A DNA stretch of 64,000 bases. Origin: Flavobacterium piscisymbiosum. Lineage in GTDB: Bacteria > Bacteroidota > Bacteroidia > Flavobacteriales > Flavobacteriaceae. Location: assembly GCF_020905295.1 (NCBI RefSeq), contig NZ_JAJJMM010000001.1, forward strand, positions 1,178,001 to 1,242,000, given 5' to 3'. Of the stretch, positions 42,874 to 52,660 are shown in pieces. Position 1 is the first letter of the stretch, and each line of letters opens with the position of its first letter. The notes beneath the pieces are model-generated. The model ran no database searches and was not told the origin of the DNA. It saw only the letters and a list, made by a program, of their open reading frames with translations. Made by a program: the position numbers and the translations under genes.

Positions 42874-42897
42874 ACTTTTATTTTTTTAATTAAACCT

Positions 42898-45078
42898 CTA
42901 TTCTGCTCTTCTTAAAAAATGAAAATCCAGTTGTTTTTTAACCAGATCGGCATTTTTAACTTTTACATATATTTCATCTCCAAGTTGTAAAATACTATTT
43001 GAAGTTGCTCCTACCAAAGCATATTGCTTTTCATCGAAAGTATAATAATCATCTTTTATTTCTCTGATTCTTACCATTCCTTCGCATTTGTTAGACACAA
43101 TTTCAACATAAATTCCCCATTCAGTAACACCGGAAATAACTCCAAGAAATTCTTCGTCCTGGTGATCCTGCATGTATTTAACCTGCATGTATTTGATACT
43201 ATCACGTTCAGCATTTGTTGCTAAACTTTCCATATTCGAACAATGTAAACATTTCGTTTCGTAAACTTCTTCGTCTACAGATGCTCCATTATCCAGATAA
43301 TATTGCAGCAAACGATGTACCATAACGTCAGGATAACGACGAATTGGCGAAGTAAAATGGCTATAATAATCAAAAGCTAAACCATAGTGACCAATATTTT
43401 CTGTCGAATATTTGGCTTTACTCATACTTCTAATCGCAAGAGTATCAATCAAGTTTTGTTCTTTTTTACCGTTTACTTCTTCCATCAATGCATTCAAAGA
43501 CTTCGAAATATCTCCTTTGTTACGGAAATCTATTTTATAACCAAATTTAGCAATTACGGTTTGCATCGCAATAAGCTTGTCTTCATTTGGTTCATCGTGA
43601 ATCCTGTAAATAAATGTTTTCTTTTGTTTACCAATGTATTCAGCTACTTTTCTATTGGCCAAAAGCATGAATTCTTCAATCAGATGATTGGCATCTTTTG
43701 AAACTTTAAAATAAACTCCTTCAGGTTCTCCTTGCTCATCTAGGTTGAATTTTACTTCGACTTTATCAAAAGAAATAGCACCATTTTGCATTCTTTTCTT
43801 TCTTAAAATCTTAGCTAATTCATCTAATTTTAAAGTAGCTTCGGTAATTTCATCAGAAACAACATAAGATTCTCCAGTGATCGAAATATCAACAGGAATT
43901 GTATTGTCTTTTGTTTCAATGATATATTGTGCTTCTTCGTAAGCAAAACGCTGATCTGAATAAATTACTGTTCTTCCAAACCATTGGTTGATAACTTGTG
44001 CAGTTGGAGAAACTTCAAATATTGCTGAAAATGTATATTTCTCTTCATTCGGTCTCAAAGAACACGCAAAATTAGATAAAACTTCAGGAAGCATTGGCAC
44101 TACTCTATCTACCAAATAAACCGATGTTGCTCTTTGATAAGCTTCATCATCCAGGATTGTTCCTTCTTCAAGATAATATGAAACATCAGCAATGTGAATA
44201 CCAATTTCGAAATTTCCGTTTTCTAACTTTTTGAAAGACAAGGCATCATCAAAATCTTTTGCATCTTTCGGGTCAATCGTAAACGTAAGCGTATCACGCA
44301 TATCACGACGTTTTGCAATTTCAGATTCCTGAATGGATGTGTCAATTTTTTGTGCATAAACCTCTACTTCTACCGGAAAATCTGATGGTAAACCATATTC
44401 AGCCAAAATAGCGTGAATCTCAGTATTGTGTTCTCCCGGTTTTCCTAAAACTCTAATCACAGATCCAAACGGACTATCGGCTCTTTTTGGCCAGTCTTCA
44501 ATCGTAACCAAAACAACATCACCGTTTTCTGCTTCTCCAATTTTATCTTTTGGAATAAAAATATCGGTATACATTTTTGGGTTTGCAGTAGATACAAAGG
44601 CAAAATTGGCCTGAATATCAATAACTCCAACAAACTCTGTTTTATTTCTTTCTACAACTTCAATTACTTCACCTTCAGGTCTTTTACCTTTTCTTCGGTT
44701 ATAAACATAAACTTTTACTTTGTCTTTGTCTAAAGCACGATTCAAATTATTTGTTGGGATAAAAACATCTTCACTAAAATCAGGACAAACAAAATAAGCA
44801 GTTTTTCTACTGGTCATGTCTATAGTTCCTTCGTAATAATCCTGACTCTCTGCTTTTACTAAATATTTACCAGGTTCAGATTCTATAATTTTTTTTGAAG
44901 CGGCCAGAATTTTTAAATCTTTTATAATCTGGTTTCTGCTTTTTGTATCATCAAGTTCGAGCTTTGCTCCTATCTGTTTGTAATTAAATGCTTTATTAGG
45001 ACTTTGCGATAAAATTTTTATTATTTTACTAGAGAAATCTTTCTCATTTTTTATCGGCTTTCTAATTTTCTTACTCAT
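42898..45078 (-). CDS. rnr: Ribonuclease R
   Basis: 726 residues. The order is an N-terminal winged helix (NKAFNYKQIGAKLELDDTKS), cold-shock domains (YYEGTIDMTSRKTAYFVCPD, TDIFIPKDKIGEAENGDVVL), the RNB catalytic domain with DTLTFTIDPKDAKDFDDALS (the Asp cluster that binds Mg), YLVDRVVPMLPEVLSNFACS and YGLAFDYYSHFTSPIRRYPD, and a C-terminal S1 domain. It degrades structured RNA 3' to 5'. It is the first gene of a leftward operon, and the last large gene to the left of the candidate origin. Confidence 0.95.
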   Translation of the reverse strand: MSKKIRKPIKNEKDFSSKIIKILSQSPNKAFNYKQIGAKLELDDTKSRNQIIKDLKILAASKKIIESEPGKYLVKAESQDYYEGTIDMTSRKTAYFVCPDFSEDVFIPTNNLNRALDKDKVKVYVYNRRKGKRPEGEVIEVVERNKTEFVGVIDIQANFAFVSTANPKMYTDIFIPKDKIGEAENGDVVLVTIEDWPKRADSPFGSVIRVLGKPGEHNTEIHAILAEYGLPSDFPVEVEVYAQKIDTSIQESEIAKRRDMRDTLTFTIDPKDAKDFDDALSFKKLENGNFEIGIHIADVSYYLEEGTILDDEAYQRATSVYLVDRVVPMLPEVLSNFACSLRPNEEKYTFSAIFEVSPTAQVINQWFGRTVIYSDQRFAYEEAQYIIETKDNTIPVDISITGESYVVSDEITEATLKLDELAKILRKKRMQNGAISFDKVEVKFNLDEQGEPEGVYFKVSKDANHLIEEFMLLANRKVAEYIGKQKKTFIYRIHDEPNEDKLIAMQTVIAKFGYKIDFRNKGDISKSLNALMEEVNGKKEQNLIDTLAIRSMSKAKYSTENIGHYGLAFDYYSHFTSPIRRYPDVMVHRLLQYYLDNGASVDEEVYETKCLHCSNMESLATNAERDSIKYMQVKYMQDHQDEEFLGVISGVTEWGIYVEIVSNKCEGMVRIREIKDDYYTFDEKQYALVGATSNSILQLGDEIYVKVKNADLVKKQLDFHFLRRAE

Positions 45079-45277
45079 ATATCTTTTCTTAAAAAGTTAA
45101 AATTACAAATAAGATATCAGATTATAGATTTTAACAAATAAATTATTAAAAATATAACTTTCAAAGGGAGATCTTATATTGATTTTTAAAGGTCATTTGT
45201 AACTCGTATATTCAAAATTATGGCGAACGACAAATTTTTAGTAATGCTCATTTCGTATATTTACAAAAAGACCCTTT

Positions 45278-45511
45278 ATGGAAAGCTTTAAAACCATTGC
45301 CATATTCAATTATCAGCACGAAACAATCGTTCTAAAGCACTTATTAGAGCAAGAACAGATTCCGTATTACTTTGAGAACGAAATGACCTTATCTGTCGTC
45401 CCAATGTACACCACAGCGTTGGGCGGAATCAAACTGAAAGTTCATCCCAACGATTTCGACGAAGTTCAGCAAATTCTTGACAATCTTAATAACCCACTTA
45501 AAATTGTTTAA
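45278..45511 (+). CDS. DUF2007-family protein
   Basis: 77 residues: ESFKTIAIFNYQHETIVLKH then LLEQEQIPYYFENEMTLSVV and a late GGIKLKVHPNDFDEVQQILD. This is the DUF2007 (putative signal-transducing) fold: a ferredoxin-like alpha/beta domain that may be a small regulator or PII-like binding protein. There is no experimental role known. It stands alone between rnr (divergent, 200 bp) and the candidate origin spacer. Confidence 0.85.
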   Translation: MESFKTIAIFNYQHETIVLKHLLEQEQIPYYFENEMTLSVVPMYTTALGGIKLKVHPNDFDEVQQILDNLNNPLKIV

Positions 45512-46141
45512 ACTCATCTAATTTTTCAATTTCAGATTTTTTTTTCTTTCAAAATTTTCAAAGTTGTCAACATATATTAAATACAACAAAAAGAAAAATT
45601 TAAATTAAATTAATTTTTGTTTGTTATTATAGCTTGTTAATATGTGCTATAAATTTATTTTTAAAAGCATTGAAATGAAGTTTCTCTTAGTTATCTTGAG
45701 TTATCAACATACTTATATTTTGTTAAAGGATTCATTTATAAGACTTTTTGTATTTTAATTAACAACGGTTGACAACCTAAAATAGATTCATTTTGTAGAT
45801 AAGTTCACATGTTGATATTTGTTGAAAATGGCATTTTTGATATTGATAACTTTTCTAAAAATTCATCAAACTTTATTAGGTTATTTCATTGCAGTTTTGG
45901 ATTAGGTTTTTTTTCGACACAACCAAAAAAAACTTCTAATTTTCTATCCGAACTTATTAACAAATAATGTTAATTTAAAGTTATCTGAATATCAATGAAT
46001 TAGGTTTTGCTATTAACATTATAAAAAATTAACAAAATACATGAATATTATTTATTGATTATGAGATACTTACATAGTTGTTAATAATGTTGATAAGTGT
46101 TAAGTTTCTGATATTATGTAAGTTCTTATTGAGTTTGTTTT
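45512..46141. other. Candidate chromosomal replication origin (gene-free, AT-rich)
   Basis: A 630-bp spacer with no ORF. It has TTATCAACA-like boxes differing by one or two bases from the DnaA consensus TTATCCACA: TTGTCAACA 45564-45572, TTATCAACA 45701-45709, ATATCAACA on the minus strand at 45810-45818 and TTATCAACA on the minus strand at 46088-46096, plus further GTTATC and TTGATAA words. Several TTAACAAAT-type runs could be an unwinding element. Most large genes to the left run leftward and those to the right run rightward. The parS cluster is 18 kb away. dnaA and dnaN are not here, so this is inference. Confidence 0.4.
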
Positions 46142-46744
46142 TTATTCGATTCTATTTAAATTTTGAGGAATTTCATTTTGCTTATACTCTCCTAGTTTTC
46201 GGTAAAATTTTCCATTAGGTTTTAGAATAATGTAATTTCCACAATCAAAGTGATATTTAAAAAGAGTCTTTCTTATTAAATCATTTTTATCCTGGTAAAC
46301 CTGTTTGTCTTTATATTTATAATCTTTCTGGGTGATAAAAAACTGATTTATAGTATTATTTTTGTCTAAGAATTTTTTATAGGTTTTATCATTAACATAA
46401 TAGTCAATACAGCTTCCGTTTGGTTCCGGATTATCTTTGTAAAAAAAATTAATGATTATAGTTTTTGAAGTATCAATTTTTTTAGCCGTTAGTTTTTCCA
46501 GTTCGGTTTGAATTTTTACTTTTTCAGATGGCGATAAAACACCAAAATCATCTTTTCTTAAAAATCTTCCTATATAAGCAGTATCAACCTGATAAGTAAT
46601 TATTTCTAATTTTTTATCCTTTAATTTATTATTGAATTGGTCTTGCGTGATTGATTGATCATTTTCATCAAATAGAAACTGCGGTTTAGAATTCTCTTGT
46701 GAAAAACAATTTAAACTAAATAAAATAAAGATGATATATTTCAT
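46142..46744 (-). CDS. Exported protein of unknown function
   Basis: 200 residues with a short signal peptide (MKYIIFILFSLNCFSQE). The mature part has SKPQFLFDENDQSITQDQFN, a segment DTSKTIIINFFYKDNPEPNG with a single later CIDYYV, and a C-terminal GNYIILKPNGKFYRKLGEYK strand hairpin. No family is recognised. It is encoded leftward, facing into the candidate origin spacer. Confidence 0.55.
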   Translation of the reverse strand: MKYIIFILFSLNCFSQENSKPQFLFDENDQSITQDQFNNKLKDKKLEIITYQVDTAYIGRFLRKDDFGVLSPSEKVKIQTELEKLTAKKIDTSKTIIINFFYKDNPEPNGSCIDYYVNDKTYKKFLDKNNTINQFFITQKDYKYKDKQVYQDKNDLIRKTLFKYHFDCGNYIILKPNGKFYRKLGEYKQNEIPQNLNRIE

Positions 46745-46922
46745 TTTTAATATTTTTAAAATAGGGTTATACTTATTATATGTTTTTGAAAATCAAAATA
46801 TTATATTTTTTAAAAATAGTAAAAAAAGATTTAGACATTCTAAATTATTTTACTTTCATTACTTTTAATTTTAAGTAAAAAATAAACAAATCTATAGTAA
46901 AGTATATATCATATACTTTAAG

Positions 46923-46930
46923 TAAATTTG
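46923..46930 (+). promoter_or_regulatory. Probable -7 box of rpiB
   Basis: TAAATTTG at 46923-46930, 26 bp before the ATG 46957. No clean TTG at the expected distance. Confidence 0.4.
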
Positions 46931-46956
46931 CAAAACACAACTTAATAGTATTTAAA

Positions 46957-47388
46957 ATGAAAATTTCGATAGGAAACGACCACGCAGGACCAGATTATAA
47001 AAAAGCAATCGTTGCAATGCTTAAAGCAAAAAGATATGAAGTAACCAATTATGGTACAGATTCTGAAGATTCTGTTGATTATCCTGATTTTGGACATCCG
47101 GTTGCCAATGATGTATCTGAAGGTAAAGCTGATTTTGGAATCGTGATCTGCGGAAGCGGAAACGGAATTGCAATGACTGTTAATAAACATCCTAAAGTAA
47201 GAGCTGGCTTGTGCTGGACTAAAGAAATTGCTTATTTAACGCGTTTGCATAATGATGCTAATATTGTGAGTATTCCGGCACGTTTTACATCTATCCCTCA
47301 AGCGGTAGAAATTGTTGAAACGTTCCTGACAACTGCTTTTGAGGGTGGAAGACACCAAAACAGAGTGAACAAAATTGCTTGTCAATAA
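46957..47388 (+). CDS. rpiB: Ribose-5-phosphate isomerase B
   Basis: 143 residues. It starts KISIGNDHAGPDYKKAIVAM (the family DHAG motif) and includes SVDYPDFGHPVANDVSEGKA, FGIVICGSGNGIAMTVNKHP (with the catalytic Cys and the GSGxG phosphate loop) and VRAGLCWTKEIAYLTRLHND. The late HNDANIVSIPARF is conserved. It interconverts ribose 5-phosphate and ribulose 5-phosphate. It is the first rightward gene after the candidate origin and ends at a terminator. Confidence 0.95.
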   Translation: MKISIGNDHAGPDYKKAIVAMLKAKRYEVTNYGTDSEDSVDYPDFGHPVANDVSEGKADFGIVICGSGNGIAMTVNKHPKVRAGLCWTKEIAYLTRLHNDANIVSIPARFTSIPQAVEIVETFLTTAFEGGRHQNRVNKIACQ

Positions 47389-47432
47389 AAAGTCAAAAAA
47401 ATTGGGTGCTTCGCACTAATATAAATATCAAG

Positions 47433-47468
47433 CCGGGCGGATTTTTAAAATTCCCCCGGTTTTTTTTA
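47433..47468 (+). terminator. rpiB terminator
   Basis: CCGGGCGGATTTT pairs with AAAATTCCCCCGG (one mismatch), followed by eight T. Confidence 0.75.
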
Positions 47469-47516
47469 TTCAAATAACTTACATTCAGATAATTATAAGG
47501 TTATTAACATTGTTGA

Positions 47517-47825
47517 TTATTTATAATTAGTCAAAAATAAAGCAATATTAAAAACATCTACATTATAAACAAACAAAAGAACAGCAATCAAGATCTGAAT
47601 AAAAACAATTGCCGAAAATTTTAAAATAAAAGAAGCTTTACTGGTTTTATGTCTAAAGATGATCATTGCTAATAACAAACCTACAGAACCTCCAAAAGCT
47701 GCAAGTGCAAAAAGTGAATTTTCGGGAATTCTTCTTTTATGATTGATTACTAAATACTTATCATAACCGGCAAAGATAAAGGCAATACTATTTATAAGTA
47801 GAAAATAAAATGCTAGAATATTCAT
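47517..47825 (-). CDS. DUF1294-family membrane protein
   Basis: 102 residues with hydrophobic helices MNILAFYFLLINSIAFIFAG, ENSLFALAAFGGSVGLLLAM and ILKFSAIVFIQILIAVLLFV. YDKYLVINHKRRIPENSLFA and GGSVGLLLAMIIFRHKTSKA match the DUF1294 signature (DK..A..RxPE..L..l.llGG..Ga..am..fRHKT.K). Its function is unknown. It is a single leftward gene between rpiB and the DUF3857 pair. Confidence 0.87.
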   Translation of the reverse strand: MNILAFYFLLINSIAFIFAGYDKYLVINHKRRIPENSLFALAAFGGSVGLLLAMIIFRHKTSKASFILKFSAIVFIQILIAVLLFVYNVDVFNIALFLTNYK

Positions 47826-47902
47826 TGGTTTAAAAAATAAAGAGCAAAGATATTATTTTAAGAAGCTAATGCAGTAAATCTGGTTATTTTCGCAAATAAG
47901 TT

Positions 47903-47910
47903 TATTTTTG
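47903..47910 (+). promoter_or_regulatory. Probable promoter of the DUF3857 operon
   Basis: TATTTTTG at 47903-47910 with CTGG at about the -33 position (47880-47883, 19-bp spacer), 38 bp before the ATG 47949. Confidence 0.45.
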
Positions 47911-47948
47911 TTAAAATTTAACTCCCCAAATATTATATCAAAAACCTA

Positions 47949-49817
47949 ATGAAAAGAATATTTTATCTGGCATTTTTCGCGTGTCATTTTTTGTGCGCGC
48001 AAGAAAAATCAAAAGTACTTTATCGTAATGAAATTGTTTATTTATCGAATAAAAGCAAATTAGAAATTGAATCTTTTATCGAAGAACAAAGAGAAATTGC
48101 CAAAAGTAAAAATGTAAATGAATACTCGATAAACATTCCGTACGATAATTTTAGTGAAATTTCGAACATAAAAGGTGCTGCAATAAATGCAAAAACCAAC
48201 AAGAAAAGTAAACTTTCGCAGTATGACATTAGTACAAATGAGTTGAAACAAAGGGATATTTTTTATAGCGATAATAAATACAAACACTTTGATTTTAATA
48301 ATGTTGAAGATAAATCGAAGGTTGAATTCTCGTATAAAGTAAAGCAAAACGAACCACGATTATTATCTTTTTTTGCTTTTCAGCACGAACTACAAACTGT
48401 TGCTTCACAATTTCAGATAAAATCAGATCCATCTATCGAAATTGGTTATAAACTTTTTGGAGATCATCAGGATAAAATTGTTTTCGAAAAAACGAAAGAA
48501 GAAAACCTCGATGTTTATACCTGGAAAGTTACAGATATGCCCTCTTTTGAAGAGGAAAACAGGGCACCAAATTTTACTTATTTCCTGCCTCATATTGTTT
48601 ATTACATCAAAAGTTATACTAAGGATAACAAGAAAGAAGCGCTTTTTCCGGATGTTGAGCATTTGTACAAATGGTATTATTCGTTGGTAAAAGATATTAA
48701 CAAATTAGACCAAACGGCTCTTAAAACTAAAACTTCAGAATTAATAAAAGACAAAACAAATCCTAAAGACAAGGCAAAAGCAATTTACAATTGGGTTCAG
48801 GAAAACATTCATTATGTAGCTTTTGAGTACGAAATGGGAGGTTTTATTCCGCGTGATGCGGCATCAGTTTTTGATAAAAAATACGGGGATTGCAAAGACA
48901 TTTCGAACTTACTAAATGAAATGTTTAAAACTGCCGGATTAGAGTCAAACCTAGTCTGGATTGGTACAAGAGATAAGCCGTATAGTTTTGTAGATGTTCC
49001 AACGCCTTTGGTAAGCAATCACATGATCGCGTCTGTAAAAATCGATAAACAGCGCTATTTTGTTGACGGGACCGATTCTTTTTGTCCGTTTACATTTCCT
49101 TCTGCAATGATTCAGGGCAAAGAAGGACTTATAGGAATATCTGAAACTGAATTTGTTATTGAAAAAGTTCCTGTAATAGATAAAAAAGAGAACCATCTAA
49201 AAGTTGATATGAAGTTGAAAATCAATGATGATGGAGTTCAGGGCGCAGCAAAATTATTACTTTCCGGTTATGAGAAAAGTGATTTTTTAAATGTTTTAGC
49301 TTCTAATAAACAAAAGCAGGACGAAATCTTAAAAAGTGGTCTGACCCGATACAATCAAAAACTCGAAATAGAAAACACCGAAGTTAAAAAGAATGAGTAT
49401 GACAACAAAGATGCAGAGCTTTTGTACAATTTTAAACTGGAATCCTGGACGAAGAAAATAGGGGATAAGATGATTGTAAAACCTATTTTATTAGCTCCTT
49501 TTAAAGGGTATATTATTGACACTAAAGAAAGAAAACTTTCTATAGAAAACGACAATTTGTTTACAAATGACTTTACTTATGTCTATGAAATTCCCGAAAA
49601 TTATCAGCTTGACTTTATTCCGGAGAACAGTAAGAAAGAAAATGAAGTTTTAAGTTATGATATATCGTATAAAAAAGATAAAAAAAACCTGATCGTATCT
49701 CAAAAAATTGCACTTAAAAAATTAGTTATCGAAACCAAAGATTTTGACAACTGGAATGCATTAGTAAACGAATTAAACAACCAATACAACCAATCCATCA
49801 TATTAATAAAAAAATAA
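47949..49817 (+). CDS. DUF3857 and transglutaminase-core exported protein
   Basis: 622 residues with signal peptide MKRIFYLAFFACHFLCAQ. Residues 30-270 form the DUF3857 beta-sandwich (KVEFSYKVKQNEPRLLSFFA, APNFTYFLPHIVYYIKSYTK). From about 280 comes the transglutaminase-like core (AKAIYNWVQENIHYVAFEYE, GGFIPRDAASVFDKKYGDCK) with the nucleophile Cys315 in YGDCKD, a His in VSNHMIASV and Asp in YFVDGTD. This triad suggests an active enzyme, perhaps a protease or ligase in the periplasm. The stop overlaps the next start by 1 bp (TAATG), so the two are translationally coupled. Confidence 0.85.
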   Translation: MKRIFYLAFFACHFLCAQEKSKVLYRNEIVYLSNKSKLEIESFIEEQREIAKSKNVNEYSINIPYDNFSEISNIKGAAINAKTNKKSKLSQYDISTNELKQRDIFYSDNKYKHFDFNNVEDKSKVEFSYKVKQNEPRLLSFFAFQHELQTVASQFQIKSDPSIEIGYKLFGDHQDKIVFEKTKEENLDVYTWKVTDMPSFEEENRAPNFTYFLPHIVYYIKSYTKDNKKEALFPDVEHLYKWYYSLVKDINKLDQTALKTKTSELIKDKTNPKDKAKAIYNWVQENIHYVAFEYEMGGFIPRDAASVFDKKYGDCKDISNLLNEMFKTAGLESNLVWIGTRDKPYSFVDVPTPLVSNHMIASVKIDKQRYFVDGTDSFCPFTFPSAMIQGKEGLIGISETEFVIEKVPVIDKKENHLKVDMKLKINDDGVQGAAKLLLSGYEKSDFLNVLASNKQKQDEILKSGLTRYNQKLEIENTEVKKNEYDNKDAELLYNFKLESWTKKIGDKMIVKPILLAPFKGYIIDTKERKLSIENDNLFTNDFTYVYEIPENYQLDFIPENSKKENEVLSYDISYKKDKKNLIVSQKIALKKLVIETKDFDNWNALVNELNNQYNQSIILIKK

Positions 49818-51736
49818 TGAAAAAAACATTACTAATCCTACTATTCACTTTTTTAATAAAAGCACACGCACAAGAAATTAAAAGTTACTCCTGGGATGCA
49901 GTTCCGGCATTTCAGGCCATTCCAGAAGAATATAAAAAAGAACCCGCTGTAATTTTATTTGATAAAAGATGGGTTCATACCAGAATTAATCCCAATTTGT
50001 ATGGTTTTGCAAAATTTAAAATGGAACATTTTGCAGTAAAAATAAATGAGTCTTCAGAAATCAGCAAATACAATAAAGTTACTGCAGATGATAATACAAC
50101 GATTCGTGATACAAAAGATTTTCACGCCAGGGTTATTAAACCTAACGGCGATGTTAGGGTTTTATCTGAAAGTCAGATTGTAAATTCGGATTTAAAAAAT
50201 GTAAAATCGATTGTTTTTGAAGGAGTTGAAAAAGGCGATATTCTGGAGTATTATTTTATTGTAAAAGAGAATCCAACATCAAACGGAATCGAAATTTATC
50301 AAAAAGATGCGCCGGTATTGCATGCTGAGTTCACACTTACAGAATCTGGATCGGCTATGTCGAGAGTATATACTTCGGGTGAATTTCATTATAATAAAGT
50401 AAAAGGCAAGACATTTTTTACTGCAGATAATATCCAGCCGCTTGTAAACGAAAAAAGCTCAAAGAAATTTAGAAATCTGGTTAAGGTATTGTATTTAATT
50501 ACCGGATCTCCTGCCGAAATGAGTAATAAAAAATGGGAAACGTATTTTAAAAATTACATTAGAAACAAACCTTATGCTTTTTCGAATGGCGATGTTAAAA
50601 AGCTTGTTCAGAAATTGGATATAAAAGATAAATCTAACGATGAAAAATTAACCATTCTGGACGAATACATCAGAACCCATTTTGAACCTTATGCCGAAGG
50701 AGAAACAATTAATACTAAAATTAAGATAACAGAAGGAAATTCGAAATTAGCGAGTAGGGATTTTATTTTTCTGTATAAATATGCTTTTGATATTCTTAAA
50801 ATTCCATACGAAATCATTGCTACCGAAGATCGTTTTATAGGAGATCTTGACGATGAGATTGTAACGTTTTATGAGTTTACAGATATTAATTTCTATTTTA
50901 GGGATTTAAATAAATTTATCTCACCAAATGTGGTCTATCTTGCTTACGGAAATCCAAGCTATGATTATCAGGACACAAAGGCAAAAGGATATAATGTACA
51001 AAAGAAACAGGAAAGTTATGTTTATGCTCCGGTAGTTTCATCAGATTTTACTAAAATAGCAACGGAATCAGTTGTAACTTTGAGCCCTGATTTATCAAAA
51101 GTAACGATAGATAAAAAAATGTCAAGTACCGGTTATACAGGTCAAATGCTGCGTTATTCGTATAATGATTTGTCTAATAACGAAGAAAAAAAGGAGCTTA
51201 CAGATTTTGTAAAAGATGTGTTACTTGATGAAGTTGATGTAAAGGTTTTAGAACAAAAAGCCGAAAATTTAGAGTTTAAAAATAATTATACAAATACGCC
51301 GTTTATTATTAATTCAAAACTGGAATCGGTAGAATCATTTACTGAAAAAGCCGGAAATTTACTTTTAGTGAATCTGGGAAAGATCATCGGAAAACAGGCT
51401 AATCTTTATCAGGAAAATACCAGAAAAACAGATATTGATTTAAAATACACAAAAGAATACCATCATAGTATTGTCTTTAACATCCCGAAAGGATATCAGG
51501 TAGATCATTACAATGATTTAGTGATAGACAAAGAAATGAAATTTGATGAAAGCAAAAACTGTTCGTTTAAATCGACTGTAAAAGTAGATGGAAATCAGGT
51601 TATCATCACAATTGATGAAAAATACAAAGCAATAAATTATCCAAAAGAGATTTATCAGGAATATAGAAAAGTATATAATGCATCTGCAGATTTTAGCAAA
51701 GCAAGCATTGTGTTAAAGCCAATTAAGAAGAAATAA
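49817..51736 (+). CDS. DUF3857-family exported protein with degenerate transglutaminase core
   Basis: 639 residues with signal peptide MKKTLLILLFTFLIKAHAQ. It has the DUF3857 N-domain (KWxxxHTRINPNLYGFAKF-type start, GVEKGDILEYYFIVKENPTS) and the same fold as its neighbour. The nucleophile motif is missing: where the first protein has YGDCKD this one has LASRDFIFLYKYAF. So it is likely a non-catalytic partner. It is expressed with the first gene through the 1-bp overlap. Confidence 0.82.
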   Translation: MKKTLLILLFTFLIKAHAQEIKSYSWDAVPAFQAIPEEYKKEPAVILFDKRWVHTRINPNLYGFAKFKMEHFAVKINESSEISKYNKVTADDNTTIRDTKDFHARVIKPNGDVRVLSESQIVNSDLKNVKSIVFEGVEKGDILEYYFIVKENPTSNGIEIYQKDAPVLHAEFTLTESGSAMSRVYTSGEFHYNKVKGKTFFTADNIQPLVNEKSSKKFRNLVKVLYLITGSPAEMSNKKWETYFKNYIRNKPYAFSNGDVKKLVQKLDIKDKSNDEKLTILDEYIRTHFEPYAEGETINTKIKITEGNSKLASRDFIFLYKYAFDILKIPYEIIATEDRFIGDLDDEIVTFYEFTDINFYFRDLNKFISPNVVYLAYGNPSYDYQDTKAKGYNVQKKQESYVYAPVVSSDFTKIATESVVTLSPDLSKVTIDKKMSSTGYTGQMLRYSYNDLSNNEEKKELTDFVKDVLLDEVDVKVLEQKAENLEFKNNYTNTPFIINSKLESVESFTEKAGNLLLVNLGKIIGKQANLYQENTRKTDIDLKYTKEYHHSIVFNIPKGYQVDHYNDLVIDKEMKFDESKNCSFKSTVKVDGNQVIITIDEKYKAINYPKEIYQEYRKVYNASADFSKASIVLKPIKKK

Positions 51737-51771
51737 AAATACAATTAATAAATACTCTAACAGATATCGAA

Positions 51772-52590
51772 ATGAGTCCAATACAATTATTTGAGCAAAA
51801 AAAAGTAAGAAGTCACTATGATGCTGAAAAAGAAATTTGGTATTTCTCGGTAATTGATGTGATTGAGATTTTAACAAATAGTCTTAATCCAAGAGATTAT
51901 TGGTATAAAATGAAAATTAGAGTTAAAACTGATGATGGATTTGAACTGTCGACAGTTTGTCGACAGTTCAAAATGCTTGCTGATGATGGAAAAAACAGAT
52001 TGACTGACACTGCGGATACTGAAACTTTGTTACGTTTAATTCAATCTATTCCATCTCCCAAAGCAGAACCTTTTAAACAATGGCTAGCTAAAGTTGGTTA
52101 TGAAAGAATCCAAGAATTGGGAGATCCTTCTCAAAGTTTAGATCGCGCTCGTGAAAATTGGCAAAACTTAGGTCGAAGCGAAAAATGGATTCAGCAGCGA
52201 ATGACAGGCCAGGAAACTCGTAATAAACTGACTGATTATTGGAAAGAATCCGGAGTAGAAAAAAAGGACGAATTTGCAATGCTTACCAATATTATTCATC
52301 AGGAATGGACGGGATTATCTGTAAAAAAGCATAAAGAAGTAAAGGGATTAAAATCTCAAAACTTAAGAGATCATATGTCTGAAGCGGAACTAATTTTTAC
52401 TGCTTTAGCCGAACTTTCGACCCGACAAATTGCCGAAAGTGATGAAGCAAAAGGTCTGTTAGAAAATGCAAAAGCAAGTAAAAAAGGTGGAGCAATTGCA
52501 AAAAATGCCCGAATAGCTCTGGAAGATAAAACGGGAAAAAGTGTTGTAACTGGAGAAAATTTTTTACCTCCAACAAAAAAACAAACTTGA
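51772..52590 (+). CDS. BRO N-terminal protein with DinD-like C-terminal half
   Basis: 272 residues. The N-terminal 110 residues are a BRO-N-type domain (QKKVRSHYDAEKEIWYFSVI, DVIEILTNSLNPRDYWYKMK, TETLLRLIQSIPSPKAEPFK) as in phage antirepressors and DinD. The C-terminal part resembles the DinD-like tail (KGLKSQNLRDHMSEAELIFT, ALAELSTRQIAESDEAKGLL). DinD binds RecA filaments in E. coli. Here there is no phage context; it follows the DUF3857 pair by 36 bp. The codon use looks similar to its neighbours. It may be a domesticated phage-derived regulator. Confidence 0.78.
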   Translation: MSPIQLFEQKKVRSHYDAEKEIWYFSVIDVIEILTNSLNPRDYWYKMKIRVKTDDGFELSTVCRQFKMLADDGKNRLTDTADTETLLRLIQSIPSPKAEPFKQWLAKVGYERIQELGDPSQSLDRARENWQNLGRSEKWIQQRMTGQETRNKLTDYWKESGVEKKDEFAMLTNIIHQEWTGLSVKKHKEVKGLKSQNLRDHMSEAELIFTALAELSTRQIAESDEAKGLLENAKASKKGGAIAKNARIALEDKTGKSVVTGENFLPPTKKQT

Positions 52591-52660
52591 GTAAAATAGA
52601 ATTAAAACGATTCCCGGATTTGTATTAATTTTGATATTTTTAAAACAATAAAATAAAAAA

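Noticed and set aside
45199..45290. A 23-codon ORF starting at about 45221 ahead of the DUF2007 gene
   Set aside because: It overlaps the DUF2007 gene in another frame, shows no family and looks like chance.
51772..52590. Prophage remnant marked by the BRO/DinD-like gene
   Set aside because: No integrase, structural gene, attachment repeat or change in base composition is visible around it; neighbours are ordinary chromosomal genes.
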